Positions 17,048-24,780 of a DNA stretch of 64,000 nucleotides are shown one piece after another. Below the pieces are notes generated by a model that was not told the DNA's origin, ran no database searches, and saw nothing but the letters and a program-made list of their open reading frames with translations. Position 1 is the stretch's first letter; every line of letters begins with the position of its first letter. Source of the stretch: CAVSRC01 sp963830205 (lineage in GTDB: Bacteria > Pseudomonadota > Alphaproteobacteria > Rhizobiales > Kaistiaceae); assembly GCA_963830205.1 (NCBI GenBank), contig CAWHLP010000033.1:178089-242088 (forward strand), in the 5' to 3' direction. A program made the translations under genes and the position numbers.

Positions 17048-18655
17048 ATGACCGTCATGAATCGCGAAGACATTGCCGGGGTGCTTTCGTCGGTACGCCT
17101 GTTCCGCGGAGCCGATCCGGCGCTGCTCAAGCGGATTGCGCAGCAGCCGCGCGCCCGCCGCCAGACCAAGCCCGACGAACCGGTCTACGAGATCGGCGAT
17201 CCCGCCGATGCCATCTTCTTCGCCTATCCCGCCGAGACCCATGCCGTCGGCCCGCGCGGCATCGTCGAACTGGTGCTGCCGGTGGGCGAGGCGGGGCTCC
17301 CCGGGCACGTCGAGCACGTCGTCGAAGGCGACGCCTTCGGCGAGTTCGAGTTCGTTGCCGCCGGCCTCGTCGACGGCAAATATGTCCGCCGCTCATCGGC
17401 GCGAACGCTTCTTGCCTGCGACCTCTACCGCATTCCCTTCTCGCTCATCGCGCCCCTTCTCGCCGAACAGGAGGCCGTGCGCGGCCGCCTCATCCGCCTG
17501 TCGATGGAGCGGCTGATCTCGGCGCTCAACGTCAAGACCACCCACTTCCTCGGCGACCGTGACATCGCGCTCGCCAACTGGCTGATCGACGCCGCCGACA
17601 ATGTCGGCATCGCTGAGGGCCGCCACGTCCGCTTCTCGCGGGCGATGAACCAGCGCGAAATCGCCGAGGCGCTGGGCGTCAGTCGCGAGACCATCAGCCT
17701 CAGATTGAACGAATGGGAGCGCGCCGGTCTGCTCAACACCGGCGGCCAGTCGCAGCGCTTCGAGATCCTCGACTATCCGCGCGTGGCGCTCCGCGCCGCG
17801 GTGCGCAAGAACGATGCGCCGGCCGCGATCGCCGCCGCGATCGAGGAGATCGACGCTGACCTCAACCGCGGCGATCTGGTCAGGGCGCGCAACGTCGCCC
17901 TCGACATGCTCACCTTCTTCCCGGCGAGCCCGGAGCTCCGCCATCGCGTGGCGCTGGCCGCCATGCGTGCCGGCGCCGTGCGCGAGGCGGTCGAGGTTCT
18001 GGCGCAGAGCGGCTACGCCACCGGCGGCGACATCGAGGAACTGCGCGAACGGGTGAAGGTGGGGCTCACCCATCCGAGCGTCGCGCCGGTGCGCCTGTTC
18101 TCCGGCGATGCCGAGGCGGACGATGACGCCGAGCCGGGCGAAGCGGCCGGGGCGCGTCTGCCGGCGCTGGTCGAGGACATCGCGGCGATCGAGGCGCGCG
18201 CCCGCAAGGAGATGGCCTTCGCCACCGACGACCCCGGCGGGCGGCAGAAATACGCCGCCATCTCGGCGCAGCTCTACGACACCGTCTTTGCCGCCACCGG
18301 CGGCACCTATGCCGGCATCAATGCGGCGATGATGGCCTCCGTCGCCGGCAACGGCAAACGCTCGGTGACGCTCGCTCGGCGCATCATCGCAGCGCTCGGC
18401 AAGGCGCCTGTGGGCTACTGGGCCAACGCCACGCTGGGCGAGGCCCACCTGCTCGTCGGCGAGGGCAAGGCGGCTCTCGCCGCCTTCGCTGCCGCTGCCC
18501 GTCAGGACGACGCCTCCGACGGCAAGCTCTCCTCCACGCGCCTGCAGGTGCGCCGCATCGGGGCTCATGCCGATGTCGCTGTCGCGGCCGTCCTCGACCG
18601 GCTGCCGGTCGGCAGCGTCGCCGTCTATTGCGGTCCGTTGGGCCGGCGATCTTGA
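17048..18655 (+). CDS. Crp/Fnr-type regulator with TPR-like region (N-terminal part of a frameshifted gene)
   Basis: 535 residues to the first stop. A cyclic-nucleotide-binding-like fold spans about 1-145, a Crp HTH about 150-235 (QREIAEALGVSRETISLRL), then an acidic, helical TPR-like region resembling the DUF4071/TRAFs-binding segment found in rhizobial cyclase-type proteins. The frame ends abruptly in YCGPLGRRS. One extra base near 18645 puts the rest (GDLDADAEERLAESLPPRI onward) in another frame, so the intact gene would run to 19700 (about 884 residues). The start ATG 17048 is chosen over ATG 17057 because of a GAGC upstream; either is possible. Confidence 0.75.
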   Translation: MTVMNREDIAGVLSSVRLFRGADPALLKRIAQQPRARRQTKPDEPVYEIGDPADAIFFAYPAETHAVGPRGIVELVLPVGEAGLPGHVEHVVEGDAFGEFEFVAAGLVDGKYVRRSSARTLLACDLYRIPFSLIAPLLAEQEAVRGRLIRLSMERLISALNVKTTHFLGDRDIALANWLIDAADNVGIAEGRHVRFSRAMNQREIAEALGVSRETISLRLNEWERAGLLNTGGQSQRFEILDYPRVALRAAVRKNDAPAAIAAAIEEIDADLNRGDLVRARNVALDMLTFFPASPELRHRVALAAMRAGAVREAVEVLAQSGYATGGDIEELRERVKVGLTHPSVAPVRLFSGDAEADDDAEPGEAAGARLPALVEDIAAIEARARKEMAFATDDPGGRQKYAAISAQLYDTVFAATGGTYAGINAAMMASVAGNGKRSVTLARRIIAALGKAPVGYWANATLGEAHLLVGEGKAALAAFAAAARQDDASDGKLSSTRLQVRRIGAHADVAVAAVLDRLPVGSVAVYCGPLGRRS

Positions 18656-19700
18656 CGCGGACGCAGAGGAGCGCCTCGCGGAGAGCCTGCCGCCGCGCAT
18701 CGCCGCGGCGCTCGCCGCCGAAGGCGTCCGCTACGTCTATGGCAGCCTCGCCTCCGGCGCCGACATCCTGTTTGCGGAAGCCGCGCTTGCCGCCGGCTGC
18801 GACCTCACCGTCGTCCTGCCGTTTCCGGTGGAGAGCTTCGTTGCGACCGCGGTCGCCATCGGTACGGGGGCCGACCGTTGGGGCGAGCGCTTCCGCGCCT
18901 GTCTCAACCGCTCGACCGCGCTTATCGCTGCCGTCGATCACCCGCCGCACAGCCGCGCCCTCGACGCCCACCTCTATCGCGGCCTGCGCCTCGCCGCCGG
19001 CCTTGCCCTCATGCACGCCGACGCCCTGACATCGCACGGCGTCATGCTCGCCGCATCCGACGGCATGGCCAGCAACCGGACTGGCACCGCCCAGGCGATG
19101 CGCGAGTGGACCGCCGCCGGGCGGAAGCTCGTCACCATCCCGGCCGGGGCGGACGGGGAGGAGGCCGGCGCCTGGGGAGCGGACGTGTTCGCGCCGGTCG
19201 TCTTCCTGTGGCCGCTCGAGCCGTCGGCCGATATTGCCGCGCTCTGCCGCGAGGCGGGCGCCAGAACCGGCCAGTCGCTCGAACTTGTCGCGCGCTCCTC
19301 GCGCGACCGCCGCACCGGTGCAGCCGTGCGCCTGCCCGATATCAAGGCCGCGCTCGACGTGCTGTCGGCGCTCGCCGGCCTTTGCCGGGAGGCTGCGGCG
19401 CCGGTGCGCATCATCGGCGATTTCGGACCCGTGTTCGATGCCCGCGGCGGGCTGAGCGACACGGCGCTGTCGCGCCTGGCGGGCGCCTCGGACCTGATCG
19501 GCTTCCCGGCTGCCGTGCCGATCGCCACGGTAGCCTTCGCCGCCGAGGCGCGCCTGGAGGCGGAGGGGCAGGTGACCCTCATCCCCATCGGCCGGACGAC
19601 GGCGGGGCCGGCGGCCGAAGGCCGGCCGCTCGCCGCCCGCGCGGTCTATGCCCTGTCCTTTGCCGGCAGCGACGTCTTGCCGGCATTGGCGGCGCCCTGA
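18567..19700 (+). CDS. C-terminal part of the Crp/TPR protein: SLOG-like domain and possible degenerate cyclase (separate frame after a frameshift)
   Basis: Real homology-like sequence begins near 18645; codons before that are a shadow of the upstream gene. The first part (GVRYVYGSLASGADILFAEA, then TVVLPFPVESFVATAV) looks like a Rossmann-type SLOG nucleotide-binding domain. The end (VRIIGDFGPVFDARGG, then SDLIGFPAAVPIATVAFAAE) resembles a class III cyclase second half without its usual catalytic residues; this second call is weak. It has no ribosome-binding site of its own. Total length 17048-19700 is 3n+1, as expected from one inserted base. Confidence 0.6.
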   Translation: MPMSLSRPSSTGCRSAASPSIAVRWAGDLDADAEERLAESLPPRIAAALAAEGVRYVYGSLASGADILFAEAALAAGCDLTVVLPFPVESFVATAVAIGTGADRWGERFRACLNRSTALIAAVDHPPHSRALDAHLYRGLRLAAGLALMHADALTSHGVMLAASDGMASNRTGTAQAMREWTAAGRKLVTIPAGADGEEAGAWGADVFAPVVFLWPLEPSADIAALCREAGARTGQSLELVARSSRDRRTGAAVRLPDIKAALDVLSALAGLCREAAAPVRIIGDFGPVFDARGGLSDTALSRLAGASDLIGFPAAVPIATVAFAAEARLEAEGQVTLIPIGRTTAGPAAEGRPLAARAVYALSFAGSDVLPALAAP

Positions 19701-19703
19701 GGG

Positions 19704-19738
19704 CAAAAGAAACGGCCGGCCCCGAAAGGGACCGGCCA
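19704..19738 (-). terminator. Intrinsic terminator of the trypsin-like gene
   Basis: Hairpin 19714-19737: 10 pairs with one mismatch around a GAAA/TTTC loop. Read on the minus strand it is followed by GTTTCTTTTG. It lies 26 bp past the protease stop and close to the convergent gene's end, so it may block transcription from both sides. Confidence 0.7.
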
Positions 19739-19763
19739 CCAATCCGCAGGCAATGCAGAGCGA

Positions 19764-20669
19764 TCAGTTCTGCGCCATCGTGTCCTTGATCCACTGGGCG
19801 AAGGGCGCCACGCGGCCGTAGACGCCGGGGAGCGCCGGATTGCCGCACTGGATGCCCCAGCTGACCACGCCAACCAGCATGTAGCCCTTGCCGTCGGCGA
19901 GCGGCGCCACCAGCGGCCCGCCGCTATCACCGTAGCAGGAGTCCTTGGCGCCTTCCGGGCTGCCGGCGCAGATCTCGTTGGGCGTGATGGTGAGGTCGTT
20001 GTTGGTGGCCGCGCCGAAGGCGACGTAGGAGGCCTTGCACTCGTCGTTGGGGATCATGTCGATGGTGACTTGGCGCAATTGGTCGGGGCTGCTCAGCTGA
20101 TTGCGGTTGAGCAGTTTCTGGGTCGACACCATCGGGAGGCCGTTGCGGATGTACTTGGCCGCCTCGAAGCCCTGGAAGTCCCACAGGGCGCCCCAGCCGG
20201 TCACCGTCAGCTTGGTCTGCGGTCCGACTACCTGCTTCTCCGTCGCCGGGTCGGCGAGCGCGATCGGCGTCACGTCCTTGAGCGGCTCCTTGAGCTTGAT
20301 CAGGGCAACGTCGCCCTTCTGGTCGGTGCCGTAGCCGGGGTTGGCGATGACCTTCTCGGCGTCGACCATGGTCAACTTGCTCTGATAGACGCTGCCGTAG
20401 CCGACGACCACCTTCTGGGTCGTCTTGCCGAACTCGACGACGCAATGGGCAGCGGTCAGCACCCACTGGTTGGAGATCAGCGAGCCGCCACAGAAGCCGG
20501 ACTGTGCATCGTGGCTGTCGAACAGCCGCACCTGCCACGGCCACGCACCGTCATCCACCACCGGCTCGCCGCCCATGATGAAGTCGCTGTTGATGCGCGC
20601 TTCAGCAGCGGTGGCGGTCAGTCCCACGGCGACTGCGGCGCCGATCGCAAGCCTCGAAAAGATTCGCAT
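19764..20669 (-). CDS. Secreted trypsin-like serine protease (S1 family)
   Basis: 301 residues from ATG 20669, with AGGAG 7 bases upstream. A signal peptide ends near residue 25. IMGG (31-34) matches the N-terminus of an activated S1 protease after zymogen cleavage. The triad is His75 (LTAAHC), Asp120 (GDVALI) and Ser249 (GDSGGP). Asp243, six residues before Ser249, matches chymotrypsin position 189, so cleavage after Lys/Arg is expected. Several cysteine pairs fit disulfides, so it acts outside the cytoplasm. True S1A proteases are uncommon in alphaproteobacteria. Confidence 0.9.
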   Translation of the reverse strand: MRIFSRLAIGAAVAVGLTATAAEARINSDFIMGGEPVVDDGAWPWQVRLFDSHDAQSGFCGGSLISNQWVLTAAHCVVEFGKTTQKVVVGYGSVYQSKLTMVDAEKVIANPGYGTDQKGDVALIKLKEPLKDVTPIALADPATEKQVVGPQTKLTVTGWGALWDFQGFEAAKYIRNGLPMVSTQKLLNRNQLSSPDQLRQVTIDMIPNDECKASYVAFGAATNNDLTITPNEICAGSPEGAKDSCYGDSGGPLVAPLADGKGYMLVGVVSWGIQCGNPALPGVYGRVAPFAQWIKDTMAQN

Positions 20670-20994
20670 TGCTGTCTCCTGCTTCCGGATGGGCATTGTC
20701 TTTTGTTGCCTGGATGGCGCCGGCGGCATGATCGAAGGGCCACGGCACCGTGTGAAAGTCGGTTTGCTTCTGCCCCGCGACGGGAAGCGTCCCATCTCCC
20801 GGGGGCCGCCAACGCGGCCGCGCGTGATGCGTCTTGCGGGCCGGGTTACCTTGACGGAACCGGAAGCAGAAGCAAGTCGTGCGGTCGCGATGGCATGATA
20901 AGGGTCGAGATTTGCTTGCGAATTTGTCCTTTTGTTGATGGTAGTTGGCCGCTCCTGTGAAACTCCGTCGAAATGCCTGGCCGCGTGCCACACC
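20670..20994. other. Intergenic region between two secreted protease genes
   Basis: 325 bp between two minus-strand genes with no gene-like frame. It should carry the promoter of the trypsin-like gene. An AT-richer patch lies near 20905-20945, but I see no clear operator, hairpin or RNA. Confidence 0.5.
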
Positions 20995-22140
20995 TCAGCG
21001 CGGCGGGACCACGCTCTCAAAATCCTTCATCGCGGCGATCACCTCATTGAATGCGGCGGCCACGACCTTTGCCTTCTCGCCATCCTTGCCGGAGCGGTTG
21101 CCGCCCGAGGCATCGGCCGCCATCATCGTCCCGAGCTTGTCGAGGTCGGCGCGGGCGGCGGCGACCGCCGTATCCGGTGCCGAGGCGGGGACCACGTCAG
21201 CGTCCCCCTTGCGCATCATGGCGCCTGCGCCGGTGCTGCCCGGCGTGCCGTAGAGCACCTGGATGCCGGCGACGTCCTGGGGCGACAGGTCGTCGATCGG
21301 CTGCTCGCGGTAGCAGGGGTTCTGCTTGCCGGCGATCTGAACGAACTCATCCTTGTTGAAGTTGTACTGCATGATCGACTTCTGGTCGTAGCCGCCCACC
21401 GCCTTCAGGTACTGGATCTCCGAATCGGGGAACTTGCCGATCTGCGTCTTGGCAAAATCGACGGTCCACCCGGTCATCTTGGAGATTGCCGGGTAGTCGA
21501 ACCAGGAGTCGCACAGCGCCCGCTGATGCTCGTGCATCAGCGCCAGGGCATGGCCGAACTCGTGGCGGATGGCATGGATGGTCCACAGCGGAACCTTCTC
21601 GCGCAGGCGCACAACGTCCGGCAGGTTCATGGTCACCAGGAAGTCGGTGCTCAGCGAATCGCGGCCGATATACGACCAGTCGCCCTCGGAGCCGCCCTCC
21701 TGATTGACGAACAGGGCGGCGGGCGCATCGGGGTCGAGATTGATGCGGATGAAGGCGCTGGCGGCGTCCTGGCAGATGGTGTTCTTTCCGTCGGTCTTGT
21801 AGACGAAATTGAGGTCGGCGGCCTCGCTCCACACGCTGGCGGTCTGCATGACGAAGTCCTGCAAGTCCGCCGTCCCGTTCCAGAAGCAGACCGTGATGTT
21901 GTGCGTCGGCCAGGCAAGGTCGCTCCACACCACGAAGCGGGCCGTCTGCAGGGCCTCCGCCGGCACGCCGGCGGCCTCCGCCGCAACCACCTTCTCGTGG
22001 AACGAATGGGCGGCGCGCTCGACCTTGGCTCCCGGCTCGAAGACGTTCAGGGGATTCAATGCATCATGGGCGAATGCAGGTCCGCCGACCGACAGCGCAA
22101 TTGCTGCCGAAACGAGAGCGATGAAACAAGCGCGCTGCAC
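20995..22140 (-). CDS. Secreted astacin-like zinc metalloprotease
   Basis: 381 residues from GTG 22140, with GGAG upstream. A signal peptide ends near residue 24 (GPAFA). The zinc site reads HEFGHALALMHEHQR (193-207), the extended HExxHxxGxxH-type signature in which the third ligand is His203 followed by Glu204 as in astacins. The Met-turn is SIMQY with Met257. A C-terminal tail (about 290-381) is Ala/Asp-rich and unassigned. Probably exported and acting on proteins or peptides outside the membrane. It lies upstream of the trypsin-like gene on the same strand but 325 bp away. Confidence 0.85.
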   Translation of the reverse strand: MQRACFIALVSAAIALSVGGPAFAHDALNPLNVFEPGAKVERAAHSFHEKVVAAEAAGVPAEALQTARFVVWSDLAWPTHNITVCFWNGTADLQDFVMQTASVWSEAADLNFVYKTDGKNTICQDAASAFIRINLDPDAPAALFVNQEGGSEGDWSYIGRDSLSTDFLVTMNLPDVVRLREKVPLWTIHAIRHEFGHALALMHEHQRALCDSWFDYPAISKMTGWTVDFAKTQIGKFPDSEIQYLKAVGGYDQKSIMQYNFNKDEFVQIAGKQNPCYREQPIDDLSPQDVAGIQVLYGTPGSTGAGAMMRKGDADVVPASAPDTAVAAARADLDKLGTMMAADASGGNRSGKDGEKAKVVAAAFNEVIAAMKDFESVVPPR

Positions 22141-22343
22141 AGGTTAACTCCGGGTTCGAGGCGATACCGAAACCTTTATCCGACCCTGAAAGACAGGCAA
22201 ATGCAACCAAAAGACGGCGTTAAGCTTGTGCCGCGCAAATAACACGCTTTTGCCGCGCGCCTGCCGCTGCCTCTTGGATGGTGCCACCGGCTCGCCATAT
22301 AACGGGCAGACCATTGGATTCTCGGCCGGGTCCGGAGAGGCTC

Positions 22344-22631
22344 ATGAACACCACATCGCTCACCCGTTTCTTTGGCGGCTCGCCCGGCCGGGTGCTGGTC
22401 CAACTCGTGGTGATGTCATTCGTGCTCGGCATCATCCTGAGTGCGCTCGGCCTGTCGCCCTTCGACATCGTCCAGAGCGTGCAGCGGCTGGCGCTGCGCA
22501 TCTACAACATGGGCTTCGACGCGGTGACGTGGAGCTTCCGCTATTTCCTGCTGGGCGCCGTGATCGTCATCCCGGTGTGGCTGGTGATGCGCCTGTTCCG
22601 CCTCGGCCGCCGCAACGGCCCGAGTTTCTAG
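22344..22631 (+). CDS. DUF6460 small membrane protein
   Basis: 95 residues from ATG 22344, with GGAGAGG close upstream. Two hydrophobic helices (about 19-39 and 66-84) flank a short amphipathic part (GLSPFDIVQSVQRL). The pattern fits DUF6460, a small inner-membrane family of unknown function in Hyphomicrobiales. It converges on pyrD and is transcribed alone. Confidence 0.75.
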   Translation: MNTTSLTRFFGGSPGRVLVQLVVMSFVLGIILSALGLSPFDIVQSVQRLALRIYNMGFDAVTWSFRYFLLGAVIVIPVWLVMRLFRLGRRNGPSF

Positions 22632-22650
22632 CCGGGACCACGAGAGGCGC

Positions 22651-23724
22651 TCAGGCGTTCTCCCGCGCCCAGCGGTCGGCCTGACTTCCGACGATCTCGC
22701 CGATACTGGCGATCTTGTCGCGCTCGAGGCGCTGGCTGAGCCCCGTGACGATCTCCGCCGGCAGGCCGATCCCTTCATAGACCATGCCGGTATAGACCTG
22801 GATGAGGTCGGCACCGGCTGCCATCTTCTGCCAGGCGGTCTCGGCCGAATCGATCCCTCCGACCCCGATGAGCACGAGCTTCTTTGCCGTCAGCTTGCGC
22901 AGCTTCGCCAGCATCGCGGTCGAACGGCGGAAGAGCGGTCGGCCGGAAAGCCCGCCGGCCTCCGCCGCCAGCCGGCTGTCGCCGATGCCGTCCCGGGCGA
23001 TCGTCGTGTTGGTGACGATCAACCCCTCGATGCCGTTGTCGACGGCCGTGGAGGCGATCGCTTCCAGCGCGGCATCGTCGAGATCGGGGGCGAGCTTGAG
23101 CAGGATCGGCACCATCTTCACCGCGCTGCGCCGCGCCTCGGTGACGGCGTCGAGCAGGCCGCTCAGCGCCTTGTGCTCCTGCAGGTCGCGCAGGCCCGGC
23201 GTGTTGGGCGAGGAGATGTTGATGGCGATGTAATCGGCCAGCGGCGCGAAACGGGTGACGCCGGCGACATAGTCCGCCACCCGGTCGACGCTGTCGCGAT
23301 TGGCGCCGATATTGACGCCGACGATGCCGTTGCCGGCGCGTTGCTTCAGCCGGCGCTCGGCGGCGTCGAAACCCTGGTTGTTGAAGCCCATGCGATTGAT
23401 GACCGCCTGGTCGGCGGGCAGGCGAAAGAGGCGCGGCTTGGGATTGCCGGCCTGCGGTCGCGGCGTCAACGTGCCGACCTCGGTGAAGCCGAAACCGGCC
23501 TTGAGGGTTGCGGCGATGACCTCGGCGTTCTTGTCGAAGCCGGCGCCAAGCCCCACCGGGTTGGGAAAGGTCAGCCCGAGCACCCGGCAGGCAAGGCGTG
23601 GATCGGCCGACGCCCGCGCCGGCAGCAGCCCGGCTGCCGCGACCGAGCGCAGCGCCATGCGGTGCGCCATCTCCGGATCGATGGCGAAGACCAGTGGCCG
23701 CATCAGCCTGTAGGCAAGGGTCAC
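22651..23724 (-). CDS. pyrD: Dihydroorotate dehydrogenase (quinone), class 2
   Basis: 357 residues. It oxidises dihydroorotate to orotate with quinone as acceptor in pyrimidine synthesis, at the inner membrane. An N-terminal helical extension (AYRLMRPLVFAIDPEMAHRM) marks the membrane-linked class 2 enzyme. Family motifs include NPVGLGAGFDKNAEV, GFTEVGTLTPRPQAGNP, INISSPNTPGLRD with the catalytic serine, and the FMN-binding IGVGGIDSAE. GTG start at 23724 overlaps the TGA of the DUF952 gene (GTGA), so the two are co-translated. Confidence 0.95.
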   Translation of the reverse strand: MTLAYRLMRPLVFAIDPEMAHRMALRSVAAAGLLPARASADPRLACRVLGLTFPNPVGLGAGFDKNAEVIAATLKAGFGFTEVGTLTPRPQAGNPKPRLFRLPADQAVINRMGFNNQGFDAAERRLKQRAGNGIVGVNIGANRDSVDRVADYVAGVTRFAPLADYIAINISSPNTPGLRDLQEHKALSGLLDAVTEARRSAVKMVPILLKLAPDLDDAALEAIASTAVDNGIEGLIVTNTTIARDGIGDSRLAAEAGGLSGRPLFRRSTAMLAKLRKLTAKKLVLIGVGGIDSAETAWQKMAAGADLIQVYTGMVYEGIGLPAEIVTGLSQRLERDKIASIGEIVGSQADRWARENA

Positions 23725-24065
23725 GGCGGCAGGTCCGGGAAGATGTGGCGCCCGTCCCCGCCGAGCGGTAGCGGCTTGACCCACAGCGCCAGCGCCGGGT
23801 CGAGCCGCCCGTAGAGGTGGGGGAAGAGGATGCCGCCGCGCGACGGCTCGTAGCGGAGCTCCGGCCCGAGGCCGAGATCGTCGAAGGCGACGAGCACGAG
23901 ACCGGCGACGCCGGCGAAATGGCGCGCCGCGGTCTCCTTCACCGTCTCGGCCGTGGAAAAATGGATGAAGCCATCGGCAAGGTCGACGCCGGCGCCGCGA
24001 AAGACTCCTTCGGCCTCGGCCTCGCGCCACAATTCAGCCGGGCAGATTTTGTAGACAGTGGTCAT
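23721..24065 (-). CDS. DUF952 domain-containing protein
   Basis: 114 residues starting MTTVYKICPAELW. DUF952 proteins are small cytoplasmic proteins with an ADP-ribosyltransferase-like fold; function unknown. Conserved patches here are DGFIHFSTAETV, FPHLYGRLD and the C-terminal proline-rich end. Overlaps pyrD by 4 bp and probably shares its promoter; the same pairing occurs in other alphaproteobacteria. Confidence 0.9.
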   Translation of the reverse strand: MTTVYKICPAELWREAEAEGVFRGAGVDLADGFIHFSTAETVKETAARHFAGVAGLVLVAFDDLGLGPELRYEPSRGGILFPHLYGRLDPALALWVKPLPLGGDGRHIFPDLPP

Positions 24066-24178
24066 CGCATCACCTGACAGTAGCGGTGCCGGGTGGCACC
24101 GACAAGCGCCCGTGCGGAGTTACGCACCACTGTGCTAGGCTCATTGCGAGGATGGCGATAGCCGCAGGGAGGTTGACC

Positions 24179-24628
24179 GTGAAGATCCACGTCCTCGTCG
24201 CTTTGGCTGTGTTCGTTGCGACGGCTGCTGCGGTCCCCGCAGGCGCCCAGGATGCTGCGCCGCCGGCCGGTCGCTACCAGCTTACCTCCGGTGCCGACAG
24301 CGGTTTCGTGCGCCTCGACACCCGCACCGGCTCCGTCTCCCATTGCAGCCAGAACGACAGCGGCGTGTGGCAGTGCGACCCGATCATGGATTCGGGCCTC
24401 GCCGACCGGCTGACCACGCTGTCGGACAAGGTCGATCGCCTGTCGGCCGACCTCGGCCGTCTGTCGCTCAGGGTCGACGCGCTCACCGCCGATGCTGGCG
24501 TGCCACCGCCGGTTGCCGGGGCTGGCGATGCGGCCACGGCCAAGCCGGTCGGGTTTGCACGGGCGACCGTCCATCGCCTGCTGGAGATGATCCGGACGCT
24601 CAAGCACGGCCGCACCGACCAGACGTGA
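24179..24628 (+). CDS. Small exported protein of unknown function
   Basis: 149 residues from GTG 24179, chosen for the GGGAGG 8 bases upstream. A signal peptide ends at GAQA (about 25). A short conserved-looking segment (GRYQLTSGADSGFVRLDTRTG, with two cysteines in VSHCSQNDSGVWQC) is followed by a coiled coil (about 70-100: LADRLTTLSDKVDRLSADLG) and a basic tail. Similar small periplasmic proteins are found across Hyphomicrobiales without known role. It stands alone. Confidence 0.7.
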   Translation: MKIHVLVALAVFVATAAAVPAGAQDAAPPAGRYQLTSGADSGFVRLDTRTGSVSHCSQNDSGVWQCDPIMDSGLADRLTTLSDKVDRLSADLGRLSLRVDALTADAGVPPPVAGAGDAATAKPVGFARATVHRLLEMIRTLKHGRTDQT

Positions 24629-24780
24629 CCGGCGCCCCGGCCGAAACGCCCGTCGGTTTCACTGACGGCAGAAAAACTTCGCCACTGCGGTTATAATTCG
24701 CCTGATTGCTGCCAATATTGCGAGAGGGATTCGGCGCACCGCTACGGTCCGTTCATGCGGCATCGGCAATGGGAGGGGCG

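Noticed and set aside
24692..24697. TATAAT as a promoter of the GT4 gene
   Set aside because: No -35 element at a proper distance; one hexamer is not enough to call a promoter.
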